DNA from: Rhizobium viscosum
Lineage (GTDB): Bacteria; Pseudomonadota; Alphaproteobacteria; Rhizobiales; Rhizobiaceae
Length of the DNA: 64,000 bases
Assembly: GCF_014873945.1 (NCBI RefSeq)
Contig: NZ_JADBEC010000002.1
Location: forward strand, 682,001 to 746,000
Reading direction: 5' to 3'
The notes below the pieces were generated by a model, which was not told the origin of the DNA, did not search any database, and saw nothing but the letters and a program-made list of their open reading frames with translations. Each line of letters begins with the position of its first letter. Within the stretch, counting starts at the first letter, position 1. Both the position numbers and the translations under genes were made by a program. Positions 41,549-50,569 of this stretch are shown here, in pieces.

Positions 41549-42820
41549 GTGACGGTCGCCAGCACCCATCAGACGATCCTGGCCGTCTGGCGGATCGAAC
41601 AGCCGCGGCTTATCACCAGCCTGGCACGATTGCTGCGCGACGTGCCGCTGGCCGAGGATCTTACCCAGGAAACGCTGACTGTAGCCCTGGAACGATGGCC
41701 GAAGACGGGAATCCCCGAGCGGCCCGGTGCATGGCTCATGACCACTGCCAAGCGTCGGGCGCTCGATCATTTGCGTCGTCGCCGGATGCTGGATCAGAAG
41801 CACGAGATGATCATTCGGGAAATGGAGGAAGAAGAGCAGATCATGCCCGATCTAGACACTCCTCTGGATGACGATATCGGCGATGAAATGCTGCGCCTGA
41901 TATTCACGGCGTGCCATCCGCTGATCTCGCGCGAGGCGCGTGTGGCTCTGGCCTTGCGGATGATCTGCGGCCTGACGACATCAGAAATCGCCCGGGCATT
42001 TCTGGTGACGGAAGCGGCGATCGCCCAACGCATCGTCCGGGCCAAGAGGACATTATCGGAATCGGGGCTGGCCTATGAGACACCGCATGGCGAGCAACTG
42101 TCGCAGCGTCTCGCTTCGGTGCTGGAGGTCATCTACCTGATCTTCAACGAGGGTTACACGGCCGCCCGCGGCGACAACTGGTTTCGTCTGCAATTGTGCA
42201 ATGAGGCACTGCGGCTGGGCCGGGTCTTAACATCGGTGGCGCCGCGGGAGCCGGAGGCGCACGCTTTACTGGCTTTGATGGAGCTGAACGCGTCCCGTGC
42301 TGCGGCGCGGACGGATGCTGCCGGCAATCCGATCCTGCTGCTCGAACAAAACCGCAGCCGCTGGGATCAGTTGCAGATTCAGCGCGGATTGAAGGCGTTG
42401 ATGCGGGCCCAAGAGCTTGACGGTGCCGGCGGGATCTATGCCTTGCAGGCGGCGATCATAGCATGTCACGCAAAAGCGATGGCCGCAGATGAAACCGATT
42501 GGAGACGGATCGCCGATCTCTATGCGGAACTTGCCGGGCTTCTGCATTCACCGATCGTCGAACTCAATCGAGCGGTGGCCGTTGGCATGGTCGAAGGCCC
42601 CGAGGCGGCACTGGACATCGTGGAAAGCCTGCGCGATGAACCTGCGTTGAAGGACTATCATCTTTTGCCCAGCGTTCGCGGCGATCTGCTTTATAAGCTT
42701 GGTCGATACGACGAAGCATGGCGAGCCTTTGAGGCCGCAGCCGCGCTTGCCGAAAATAAGAGGGAGCGCGATTTCCTCATGCGCCGTGCTGGCGGAGCCG
42801 CCGCCGCAGCGAAGGGCTGA
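41549..42820 (+). CDS. ECF sigma factor with C-terminal extension (ECF42 type)
   Basis: A 423-residue sigma factor. Region 2 is at the N-terminus (DVPLAEDLTQETLTVALERWP), region 4 at about 125-185 (ALRMICGLTTSEIARAFLVTEAAIAQRIVRAKR), and then a helical extension of about 220 residues with TPR-like repeats (IFNEGYTAARGDNWFRLQL). No anti-sigma gene is adjacent, which is normal for this group, where the extension is thought to control activity. The start is GTG at 41549. It is probably co-transcribed with the DGPF gene. Confidence 0.92.
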   Translation: MTVASTHQTILAVWRIEQPRLITSLARLLRDVPLAEDLTQETLTVALERWPKTGIPERPGAWLMTTAKRRALDHLRRRRMLDQKHEMIIREMEEEEQIMPDLDTPLDDDIGDEMLRLIFTACHPLISREARVALALRMICGLTTSEIARAFLVTEAAIAQRIVRAKRTLSESGLAYETPHGEQLSQRLASVLEVIYLIFNEGYTAARGDNWFRLQLCNEALRLGRVLTSVAPREPEAHALLALMELNASRAAARTDAAGNPILLLEQNRSRWDQLQIQRGLKALMRAQELDGAGGIYALQAAIIACHAKAMAADETDWRRIADLYAELAGLLHSPIVELNRAVAVGMVEGPEAALDIVESLRDEPALKDYHLLPSVRGDLLYKLGRYDEAWRAFEAAAALAENKRERDFLMRRAGGAAAAAKG

Positions 42821-43066
42821 TCCGGCTGAGAGGCGGCTCTTTTTGCTGACGTCCTTGCCCGGATGATGATGCGCGAGGTGGAAGATCCGGTGAGCTTAGA
42901 AGTCTTCCTCAGAACAAGGCCCAGTTGATTTCGGGTTGCCTGCCGATGATAGAACGGCGCACAACGGCCGAAATCGCATCGCGAAAGCACGTTCCGCTAC
43001 CAATGCCTTCGGTATGGACAAAAGTGATTGTCGCTGGTGACGACCAGCGACACCGGCTTGCCTTTT

Positions 43067-45961
43067 CTATTGCCCCGTCATTCCTCCCGGAATGTCCAGG
43101 CAACCGTGCTTGCCTCCCGCACCCGTGAGACTGGCCAGAAGATCCTTCCACCGCGCGTCATGCTTTGCGACGTGATCCTGCTGAGCCCAGAGCTTGACTT
43201 TCTTGGCTGCGGCCTCGTCCTGATAGGTTTCCGCGACATCGCTGTGCAGCGCCAGAACCAGCGTTTCAACGTCCCGGGCAGACAGGATCTCGGTCTCCGA
43301 TAAGTTCTCGGGGTTGGTAAAGGAGAGTGAGTTAGGAAGCAGCCAATGCGTCCCGATTCCGCCGTCCCGGAAAACGCGCGGCATGGTGATCTCGTGGATG
43401 CTGACTCCAGAATTATGATCGCAATAGAATTTCTCGATCGCCGAGCGAAGCTCCGTCTCCAGGCCGAGGCCCAACTGGCCCCCGGCACCGAGCACCGAGC
43501 CAAAACCGAAGCTCTCGCTATAGCGACCGGCCGGCGCCGAAACATCGGCAATGACGACGTGCAGCGGCGGCAATGCCTGCGGTGATTGCGGCGCTGAGCG
43601 GAACGCATCGCGGATGGCGTAGTAGAGCGTCATGGCACCACGGTTTTCTACCGCTCCGCCATCGGTCACCCAGTATCGTGTCCTTGCTGCGCCGGATGCT
43701 TCGATGTCGATTGCAGCGTCGGGAAAGACCGGCGGAAAGTTCGCGCTCAGGGCTGCGGCGCGCGCGATCGACATGTCTGCATTGTCGAGTGTGACGAGTT
43801 GCATGTGCAGCGACCCGTCGTCCGGCGGAGACGAAGGTGCGGCTAGATTGGTCAGCACCAGCCGTCCGCCCGCCTGGGCAGCATCCAGAAATTGGCGGCA
43901 GCGTGTCGCCCTCTCGGGAAGTGAGAGGCTCCGATCGGCTTGGCAGGAGGAACTGTCATCGGAAAAAGACCCGACGATCGCGGTGTTGAGCATCACGCCG
44001 AAGGACGGCGCTTCCATCGTCCCGGCACCCATATGACAGACGAAGGATTCGGCCAGAATCGCACCCAGTCTCGAGCGCGCAGGTATCCAGCCCGTCACGT
44101 CCTCATTCGGCCTTTGAGCTTCACGGCAGGCCGAGGACGCCCAATGCCAGCGCCCGAAGGCAAAGCGCATGTCGCTCGCACCATCGATCACCTGTTCGAT
44201 GAAGGGCAACGCCATGGCTTGCGAAAAATCATCCCATGCCTTGACATCCATGCTGTCACGCGGCCGGCGAAGCTCCTGCTCATGAAGCGCGAAATAGCCA
44301 AGCGCAGCGCTGCCGCCCGAGACGCCACTGACCAGGACGACATTGCAGATCTGGTCGTGCTCGGCCAGCCCCCGCAGGAGCGAGGCCGTGTAGATCGCCG
44401 CACGGGTGCCACCCCCGGAGGCGATAACTGCAATTCTCGGCGTTGTGGGCTGGAGCGGACCGCAGCCGCCATTGGGCCGGCCGCTTTCGAATAGGAATGA
44501 TGCAGGCTGCTTGCCCACATGCCGTTCGGAGTGGATCGCAAGTTCAGGCGGCTGGATCGCCCTCAGGAAGCTGAAGACGGCAGGACCGCCGATCAGGCCA
44601 TAGGCCAGGGCGCCCACGAGGGCGGGATAGACGAGCGTCGAGCGCTGGAAATTACGCAGGCTCGCAAGCAGGTCTCCTGTTGGAGCCTGCTCGGCGGGCA
44701 GGCGCTCCAGTTGCGCGCGAAACTGCGCGAGCACGTCCGCCGGCGTCATGAACTGGATCGCCCGGTCAGACGCAGCCTTGGTCCGCCGCTGGTACTGATC
44801 CTCGTAGCGGCCCTCGACCTTCAGGCGCCCCGCGCCATGCAGCGCGATTGTCCGGCCTTGGTTGCGCACCGTGCTCAAGGTCTCGCTGCCTTCATAGTCA
44901 TAAGCGATTTCGACCGGAGTGATCGTCTGCCGCTCCCTGTCCATAAGACGCATGAGCCGGCGCGCGACAAAGTGATCGCACCAGAAGGCATAGTACCACG
45001 CGACGGCATAGGCGAAGGCGATATAGCGCATGAGCGTCGTATTGCCGTAGCCTTCGGAGCCGGCGTTGAAGAGATAGGTAATGTAATGGACGTCGGCGAG
45101 GCGAAGCACTGCGACGACAATGACGAGAACGCTGATGACCCGCTGCGGGCCAATGAAGAAAAGACGCCCGATCGTCTGCAGGATTTCCATCAACCGGTCG
45201 AACAGGATGCCGAGGAAAAGGGCGATCCATGCGGCAATACCGGTCACCAGGAAAGCGTACCAGAGATAGTGGTCCGGTACGAACAGCGTGAACAGCGATC
45301 CGGGCAGAAGCAGCTCGACCGGATAGCGAATTGGAGCGATCGTAAAGGCCGATGCCAGCGCGGCAATTGGTCCGCGGCCCATGAAATCGTAGCGGTTCTT
45401 GGGCAGGAAGAGTTCGACTTTCGGCAGGCTGTCAGCAAGCCCGCCGCCAGCATTGGAGCGGAACATGCTCGATGCAAGCAGCCAAGCCGCCGGGAGCGCA
45501 AGGACGAGTGCGCAGACGATCGCGACACCAACATGCAGGCGGGGCCGCGCCGTCATCATGCCATAGGTTTCCGGGCGCGCATTGATGATGAGAAGCGTGG
45601 CAAGGACCGCAAGAATGACGAGTTGTCCGGCCAGCAGATACTGATTGAAGAGCGCCTGGCGGGATGCGGCCGCATGCAGCAGGAAAAGAAGCGCGAAACC
45701 GATCGCGAGCAGGCCGAGATTGCCCCAGCGCATCTCGATGGTCGGGCCGAGCGCCATGGCAAGGATCAGAATGCTCGCAAGCGCCGGCACGAACCAGGCA
45801 TAACCATCGGGGGCGAACCATCGCCAGGCGAGGCCCCGCCCCTTCGGCAGTGGCTGGTTCAGCCACGCATCGAATTTCCGCCACCATCGAACGAAGCGCC
45901 GGACGCGTTCGCCGAGCCAATTGTAGATGCTGGCCTCCCGATGGACCTGGTGTTCGTTCAT
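43067..45961 (-). CDS. Large membrane protein with a patatin-like phospholipase domain
   Basis: A 964-residue protein. Residues 1-480 contain about eight to ten hydrophobic helices; the C-terminal half is a patatin-type acyl hydrolase. Its oxyanion loop is SGGGTRAAIYTASLL, the nucleophile elbow is GVSGGSA (Ser), and the Asp of the dyad is in TDGGAVENRG. The combination of a multi-span membrane region and patatin is unusual. The start ATG at 45961 is 12 bases after the GMC gene stop. It is the last gene of the seven-gene redox operon and may release fatty acid from a lipid substrate. The 246 bases beyond its stop, towards the sigma-factor gene, hold nothing I recognise. Confidence 0.85.
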   Translation of the reverse strand: MNEHQVHREASIYNWLGERVRRFVRWWRKFDAWLNQPLPKGRGLAWRWFAPDGYAWFVPALASILILAMALGPTIEMRWGNLGLLAIGFALLFLLHAAASRQALFNQYLLAGQLVILAVLATLLIINARPETYGMMTARPRLHVGVAIVCALVLALPAAWLLASSMFRSNAGGGLADSLPKVELFLPKNRYDFMGRGPIAALASAFTIAPIRYPVELLLPGSLFTLFVPDHYLWYAFLVTGIAAWIALFLGILFDRLMEILQTIGRLFFIGPQRVISVLVIVVAVLRLADVHYITYLFNAGSEGYGNTTLMRYIAFAYAVAWYYAFWCDHFVARRLMRLMDRERQTITPVEIAYDYEGSETLSTVRNQGRTIALHGAGRLKVEGRYEDQYQRRTKAASDRAIQFMTPADVLAQFRAQLERLPAEQAPTGDLLASLRNFQRSTLVYPALVGALAYGLIGGPAVFSFLRAIQPPELAIHSERHVGKQPASFLFESGRPNGGCGPLQPTTPRIAVIASGGGTRAAIYTASLLRGLAEHDQICNVVLVSGVSGGSAALGYFALHEQELRRPRDSMDVKAWDDFSQAMALPFIEQVIDGASDMRFAFGRWHWASSACREAQRPNEDVTGWIPARSRLGAILAESFVCHMGAGTMEAPSFGVMLNTAIVGSFSDDSSSCQADRSLSLPERATRCRQFLDAAQAGGRLVLTNLAAPSSPPDDGSLHMQLVTLDNADMSIARAAALSANFPPVFPDAAIDIEASGAARTRYWVTDGGAVENRGAMTLYYAIRDAFRSAPQSPQALPPLHVVIADVSAPAGRYSESFGFGSVLGAGGQLGLGLETELRSAIEKFYCDHNSGVSIHEITMPRVFRDGGIGTHWLLPNSLSFTNPENLSETEILSARDVETLVLALHSDVAETYQDEAAAKKVKLWAQQDHVAKHDARWKDLLASLTGAGGKHGCLDIPGGMTGQ

Positions 45962-45973
45962 GGCCGTGCTCCG

Positions 45974-47761
45974 TCAGTTGTCGGCAAGAATGACATCAGC
46001 CGCCTTCTCGGCGATCATGTAGACGGCCGTGGCGAGGAAGTAGCCGGGAATGCGGGGGAAGACCGAAGCATCAACGACGCGCAGGCCTTCGATGCCGTGC
46101 ACCCTGAAACGGCTGTCGAGCACCCCGCCACCTTCGCGGGGGCCAATGGCGCAGGTGCCGCAGGCGTGATGGCCCCAGGCGTTTTCGGCGACATAGCGGC
46201 GAAGCGCCTCGTCGCTCTCGTTCTGCCGACCGGGCTCCTCTTCGATGAGGTCGTCCATCGCATCGTTGACCTTCCTGACGAAACGGATGGCATGGACGAC
46301 GGCATCTAGATCGAGGTCGTAATTGCCGGTTCCCTCGAAGAAGGAGTGAAAGACGACGGCAGGGTGGGCCGCGGGATCGACGCTTCTCAGCCGTATCATG
46401 CCGCCCTGGTTTTCGGTATAGGCCTTGAGGATCGCCCAGGTCATGTAATCCGGCTTGCGGATGCGCTCGGAATAGCCAGGATAATAACCGCGAAAATCGG
46501 CCAGCAGCGAAAAGCAATGCAGGTCCGGTTCGCTCAGCATGTCGCGGGATTTGAGCGTCAGGGAAAACATGACGCCGTTGCTCGTATAGTTGCCGATCCG
46601 GAATCTGCGCCATCGCCGGTAATGGGCGTCGCGGGTCGTATAGGTGACACCCTTGAGAGCCGACCAGGGTTCGTTCACCCGGCTGACAACGCCGACCTCG
46701 TAGCGGTCCTGCAGGTTCCGCCCGACGCCTGGAAGCGCCTCGACGACGGTAATCTTGTGCTCATCGAGATGGCCGGGATCGCCGATGCCGGAGAGCATCA
46801 GAAGCTGCGGCGAGGCGAAGGTGCCGCCCGCCAGAATGATTTCGCGGCCGGCCCGAATGACCTCCTCGCGTCCCTCCCCGTCGATGCAGCGAACCGCCAC
46901 CGCCCGCTTGCCGTCAAATTCGATCCGCGTAACCGTGGTGTTCAGGCGAAGCGTCAGGCGGTCGGGATGCCGCTTCATCACTTCGAGCAGCCGTTCGCGC
47001 GGCCCGTGTCTGGTGTGGCGGCGCGTTGCGAGCGGGGTGACGCGCACGCCGCAAGCGCCGACGTTCCAGTTGCGGTTATCGTTCGGGTCGATCTCGGTCG
47101 TCTCCCAGTCGGAACCCCGCTTGCCGAAGGCATCGGCCGCAGCACCGACGCAGCGCAAGAGTGCTCGCCACAGCGGCCAGTCGCGCAAGACCCTGAGCGG
47201 CAGCGCCCGCTCCGTCGTCATCCACCCCCACCATCCGTGCCCCGTCGGATTAAGACCGGTAGCAGCGGCAAGCCAGCGCCACAGGAAGAAGCGGTAGCGG
47301 CAACGCTCGATACGCTCGAAATAGCCCTGCATATGCGAGGCCTTCCAGCTTTCGTCGCCGGTGATCGCAAAGATGTGGTTCCAGTCGCAATGATTGGGCC
47401 GGACGATGATCATCGCATGATGAGCGGTGCAGCCGCCGAGCCCGCGCACGCGCGGATAAAGCACGCCGTCCTTTTCCCTGGAGTAGCGCCAGTCGCGCTC
47501 CTGCATCTCCTGATTTTCGTAGTGGCGCACCCAATGGTTCTCGGCCATGCCGGGATGTTCCGAGGCGAAGGCGTGAAAGGCCGGCACGCGACAGGCATCG
47601 GCAAGCGGCATGTCGGAACTGTCGTCCGTCTTCGCCAGCGGATCGCCGCCGGCTTCGATGACGAGCACCGTCCGGCCTTGTTCGGCGAGCCGCGCGGCGA
47701 CGACGGCGCCGCCGGCGCCGCTGCCGATGACGATATAATCGTGGGTCGGCGCGCCAGACAT
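45974..47761 (-). CDS. GMC-family FAD-dependent oxidoreductase
   Basis: A 595-residue flavoenzyme. FAD-binding GxGxxG is in YIVIGSGAGGAVVAARLAEQG, a GMC segment in GVGRNLQDRYEVG, and the C-terminal catalytic region WGHHACGTCAIGPREGGG plus DASVFPRIPGYFLATAVYM. GMC enzymes oxidise alcohols (choline, glucose, sterols, long-chain alcohols). The ATG at 47761 is 2 bases after the 929-residue cytochrome stop; the frame is open 33 codons earlier but only within that gene. With cytochrome c partners it probably passes electrons to heme rather than to O2. No signal peptide is visible, which leaves its location uncertain. Confidence 0.9.
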   Translation of the reverse strand: MSGAPTHDYIVIGSGAGGAVVAARLAEQGRTVLVIEAGGDPLAKTDDSSDMPLADACRVPAFHAFASEHPGMAENHWVRHYENQEMQERDWRYSREKDGVLYPRVRGLGGCTAHHAMIIVRPNHCDWNHIFAITGDESWKASHMQGYFERIERCRYRFFLWRWLAAATGLNPTGHGWWGWMTTERALPLRVLRDWPLWRALLRCVGAAADAFGKRGSDWETTEIDPNDNRNWNVGACGVRVTPLATRRHTRHGPRERLLEVMKRHPDRLTLRLNTTVTRIEFDGKRAVAVRCIDGEGREEVIRAGREIILAGGTFASPQLLMLSGIGDPGHLDEHKITVVEALPGVGRNLQDRYEVGVVSRVNEPWSALKGVTYTTRDAHYRRWRRFRIGNYTSNGVMFSLTLKSRDMLSEPDLHCFSLLADFRGYYPGYSERIRKPDYMTWAILKAYTENQGGMIRLRSVDPAAHPAVVFHSFFEGTGNYDLDLDAVVHAIRFVRKVNDAMDDLIEEEPGRQNESDEALRRYVAENAWGHHACGTCAIGPREGGGVLDSRFRVHGIEGLRVVDASVFPRIPGYFLATAVYMIAEKAADVILADN

Positions 47762-47763
47762 CG

Positions 47764-50553
47764 TCAGAACTGCTTCAGATAGGAAATAAGGGCATTCTTG
47801 TCCGATTGCGGCAGATCGGCGCCGAACGTGTGCCCGCCATTGACCACATAGTCGGGGCATTTGCTCAAGCCCACCAGGCGGTCGACGAGCTTGGTGTCGC
47901 GCACCACCTTATCGGCCTTGGCGAGCACGGCGGGATCGGCAAGCTCCTCCGGCGTGCACTGCCCGCCGAGTTCGGCAAAGGCTCCGATCAGCGCCGGACC
48001 GTTGGCGATCAGGCGCTTGTAATTGGCAAACTTGTCCTCCTCGTCATTGTCGGGCAGCAGCTCGGTATTGGTCAGCGCATTGACCGGAAAGCCAGCCGGG
48101 AACGGGCCGATGGTGATCGAGCCATCCTTCTTGAAGGCCCAGCCGGCGACCTTGTTCAGCACGCCGGTAAAGGGCCTAATCTTGTCGGGCACGAAGCCCG
48201 CCGGCACGATGAGGCAGGAGGGAGCGCTGGTGCGGTAGATATAACCCGGCACCGGTGCCTCGGTCATCTTATCCATGCGGCGCGTCTGCGGCGAAAGCAT
48301 CTGGCGGATGGACCGGTCGAAGACGGCAAGCCTGTTTTCGACGCAGGGCAGATAGGGATCGCCGGCATCCGCCGCCGGGCAGGCGGTGCCGCGACCGGCG
48401 CCGTAGCCGCGGGCATAGTCCTGATTGTAATAATCGGTTCCGTAATAGCTGTCCTCGTGGCCGACCGAATTGTTGAGCAGGAAGGGCGCGGTCGACCAGA
48501 GGCTGACAAGCGATGGCGGCCTCAGATAGCCGCGCCCGTTGCCCGCCGCCTGCAGCGGCATTGCCGCCCCCGAAACCGGATGATTGACCGTAACCTCATG
48601 CGGCGGCGGCAGCGACTTGTAGGTGGAAGAGGTGAAATTGTCCCAGATGTCGCCCGAAAGCCCGTTCGTGGCGATCGCGCTGCAGGCATTGGTGCGCACG
48701 ACATCCATCGGCACGCGCCGTTCCGTGGAGAGGTAGTTGCCGTCGAGGAAGTCCCTTCCGTCCGCATCCTTTTCGGTGACGAGCCTGACCATGCCGCGCT
48801 TGAAGGCATCCGACTGCGCCCAGGCCCAATAGCGGTCCCAGCATTCGCGATAATGCGGGCCGGCCCCACCGCCTGCGCAGATGCCCTGATCGACGCCGAG
48901 ATCGGGCGCCGGCACCGGCTGCTTGCTCGAATGGCAGGCGGCGCAATTTTCGGCAAAGACGATCTTGCCGCGGTCGACCTCAGCCGGATCACGCGCTTCG
49001 AGCACCTTTTCTCCGACAGGGTTGTCCTTCAGGTGATCGGCGCGGGCCGCGACCAGGAAAAATATCGCCATGTCAGGCGTCATCGCCTCGGTGGCCTGCC
49101 AGTAGACCGAGTTCTTCTGGGCGTCGGCGATACGGATCGGCGAGATTTTTTGCCCGCCGAGGAAGGGGCGAAAATGCAGCAGCCACTCTTCGCTGAACAG
49201 GCCGATATTGAGATAGACGCGATTGAGTGCGCCGAGCGTGCCGACGGAATCGGCACCGTCCTTCAGAACACGCATCGAGGCGACCGTGCCGGTTGCCTTG
49301 TCGTAGAGCGAACCGAAGGCTGCGGTCTGCGGATAGTCCTGCGCCTGCTTGTTGTCCTTCTCGTCCCCCTTGATGATTTCCTTGCCCGTCTTCGCCCCGA
49401 TGCGCAGCCGCTCCAGAACGTCGTAGACGGCGTTCATCGTTCGGGGGTTGTTCATGTAATCGCTCGATACCAGCGAGGTATCGAGCGAACCGGGCGGGTT
49501 CGTATGGAACAGCTGGAAGAGGAAGTTCCTCTCGTTCTCGGCCGGTTCTCCCGGCGCCGCGCGCGGCTTGGTGTTCCAGAAGAAAATGCGGTCGACCCAG
49601 AAATATTGGGCGCCGGGATTGGACGAGATTTCAGGGAATTCCGGGCTCTCGACATTCTTCGGCGGATTGATTGGATTGGGACCGACATGGCAGAAGGCGC
49701 AGGACATGCCGACGCGATAGGGACGCACAAGATCCTTGTCGTTGTAATAGGAAGGATCGGTGTAGTAGCGCACCGCATCCCAATGTTCGGCGGCCTTGCT
49801 GTCGAAATCAGGATTGGGGAAAAGACGCAGACCAATCACGCCTGTCGGTTCGCCGTAATAGGAACCGACCGGGATCTTCTTCTCTTCGTCCTTCACCTTG
49901 ACCGTGGTGCCGCGCGAGCCGATCTGCACACCGGGATAGCGGGCATCCGCCTCGGCATTGCCGCCGAAACTGTCGGCTGCACAATCCTTTTTGCGCTGAT
50001 CGATCCACAGCCCCCAATGATCGGGATCAGCACTCTCAGGGGTGTCGAAGCAGGGTTCGTTGACCAGCCCGAGATAGCGGAAGCGGTTGTCGCGGCCATA
50101 GGCCATGGTCGGATGGGACGAGATGGTCTTCAGGAGATCGAAGGAGCCGATCGTCGCGCGGGCGGCGAAATCCCAGAAACGGTCGTTGCCACCGGTCCAG
50201 ACGATCCAGGCGTTCTGTCCACGGATCGCCGCCTTGCGGACGGCCTCCGGATCGAGCCCGGTGGCAGTTGCGACCTCCTTGATCTCGTCGGGATAATCGG
50301 CGCCGGCTGCCGGCGGCAAGAGCAGGCCCTTGTCCATTGCCGCGAAGTAAGGCTCGCCGGCTCCAGGGAATTCCTCCACCTTGCGATGCGCTGTCTTTGC
50401 CTCATCCTCGACATTGCCGAACTGGCTCGCATCCGGCTCGATCAGCCACCAGACGATGAGCGCAACCGCAGCAATGGCGATGACGGCGAGCGTGACGACG
50501 GCTGCCACGGTCCAGGCGAGAAACCGCACGATGCGCTGTCTGACGTTTGCCAT
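47764..50553 (-). CDS. Large membrane-anchored diheme cytochrome c
   Basis: A 929-residue protein with an uncleaved N-terminal anchor (LAWTVAAVVTLAVIAIAAVALIVWWLI, about 13-38) and a large periplasmic part with two heme-binding sites, CAFCH (285-289) and CAACH (537-541). The start is the ATG at 50553, with AGGAGGGGG upstream. The size and two-heme plan recall RoxA/LatA-type and MauG/peroxidase-like oxidases, but I cannot confirm the family. The late segment differs from its smaller neighbours: PFLLNNSVGHEDSYYG replaces their PYLHNGSVPTL. It lies 16 bases after the 491-residue cytochrome gene. Proposed role: periplasmic oxidation or oxygenation. Confidence 0.82.
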   Translation of the reverse strand: MANVRQRIVRFLAWTVAAVVTLAVIAIAAVALIVWWLIEPDASQFGNVEDEAKTAHRKVEEFPGAGEPYFAAMDKGLLLPPAAGADYPDEIKEVATATGLDPEAVRKAAIRGQNAWIVWTGGNDRFWDFAARATIGSFDLLKTISSHPTMAYGRDNRFRYLGLVNEPCFDTPESADPDHWGLWIDQRKKDCAADSFGGNAEADARYPGVQIGSRGTTVKVKDEEKKIPVGSYYGEPTGVIGLRLFPNPDFDSKAAEHWDAVRYYTDPSYYNDKDLVRPYRVGMSCAFCHVGPNPINPPKNVESPEFPEISSNPGAQYFWVDRIFFWNTKPRAAPGEPAENERNFLFQLFHTNPPGSLDTSLVSSDYMNNPRTMNAVYDVLERLRIGAKTGKEIIKGDEKDNKQAQDYPQTAAFGSLYDKATGTVASMRVLKDGADSVGTLGALNRVYLNIGLFSEEWLLHFRPFLGGQKISPIRIADAQKNSVYWQATEAMTPDMAIFFLVAARADHLKDNPVGEKVLEARDPAEVDRGKIVFAENCAACHSSKQPVPAPDLGVDQGICAGGGAGPHYRECWDRYWAWAQSDAFKRGMVRLVTEKDADGRDFLDGNYLSTERRVPMDVVRTNACSAIATNGLSGDIWDNFTSSTYKSLPPPHEVTVNHPVSGAAMPLQAAGNGRGYLRPPSLVSLWSTAPFLLNNSVGHEDSYYGTDYYNQDYARGYGAGRGTACPAADAGDPYLPCVENRLAVFDRSIRQMLSPQTRRMDKMTEAPVPGYIYRTSAPSCLIVPAGFVPDKIRPFTGVLNKVAGWAFKKDGSITIGPFPAGFPVNALTNTELLPDNDEEDKFANYKRLIANGPALIGAFAELGGQCTPEELADPAVLAKADKVVRDTKLVDRLVGLSKCPDYVVNGGHTFGADLPQSDKNALISYLKQF

Positions 50554-50569
50554 TGCCCCCTCCTGATGG

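Noticed and set aside
42821..43066. Short T-run hairpin after the ECF sigma gene and small frames towards the patatin gene
   Set aside because: The stem before the T5 run is only about three base pairs, and the small open frames have random composition.
44519..46309. 596-codon plus-strand frame over patatin and GMC genes
   Set aside because: Rich in Arg, Asp, Glu and His in the way antisense frames of high-GC genes are; crosses the end of one gene into the next.
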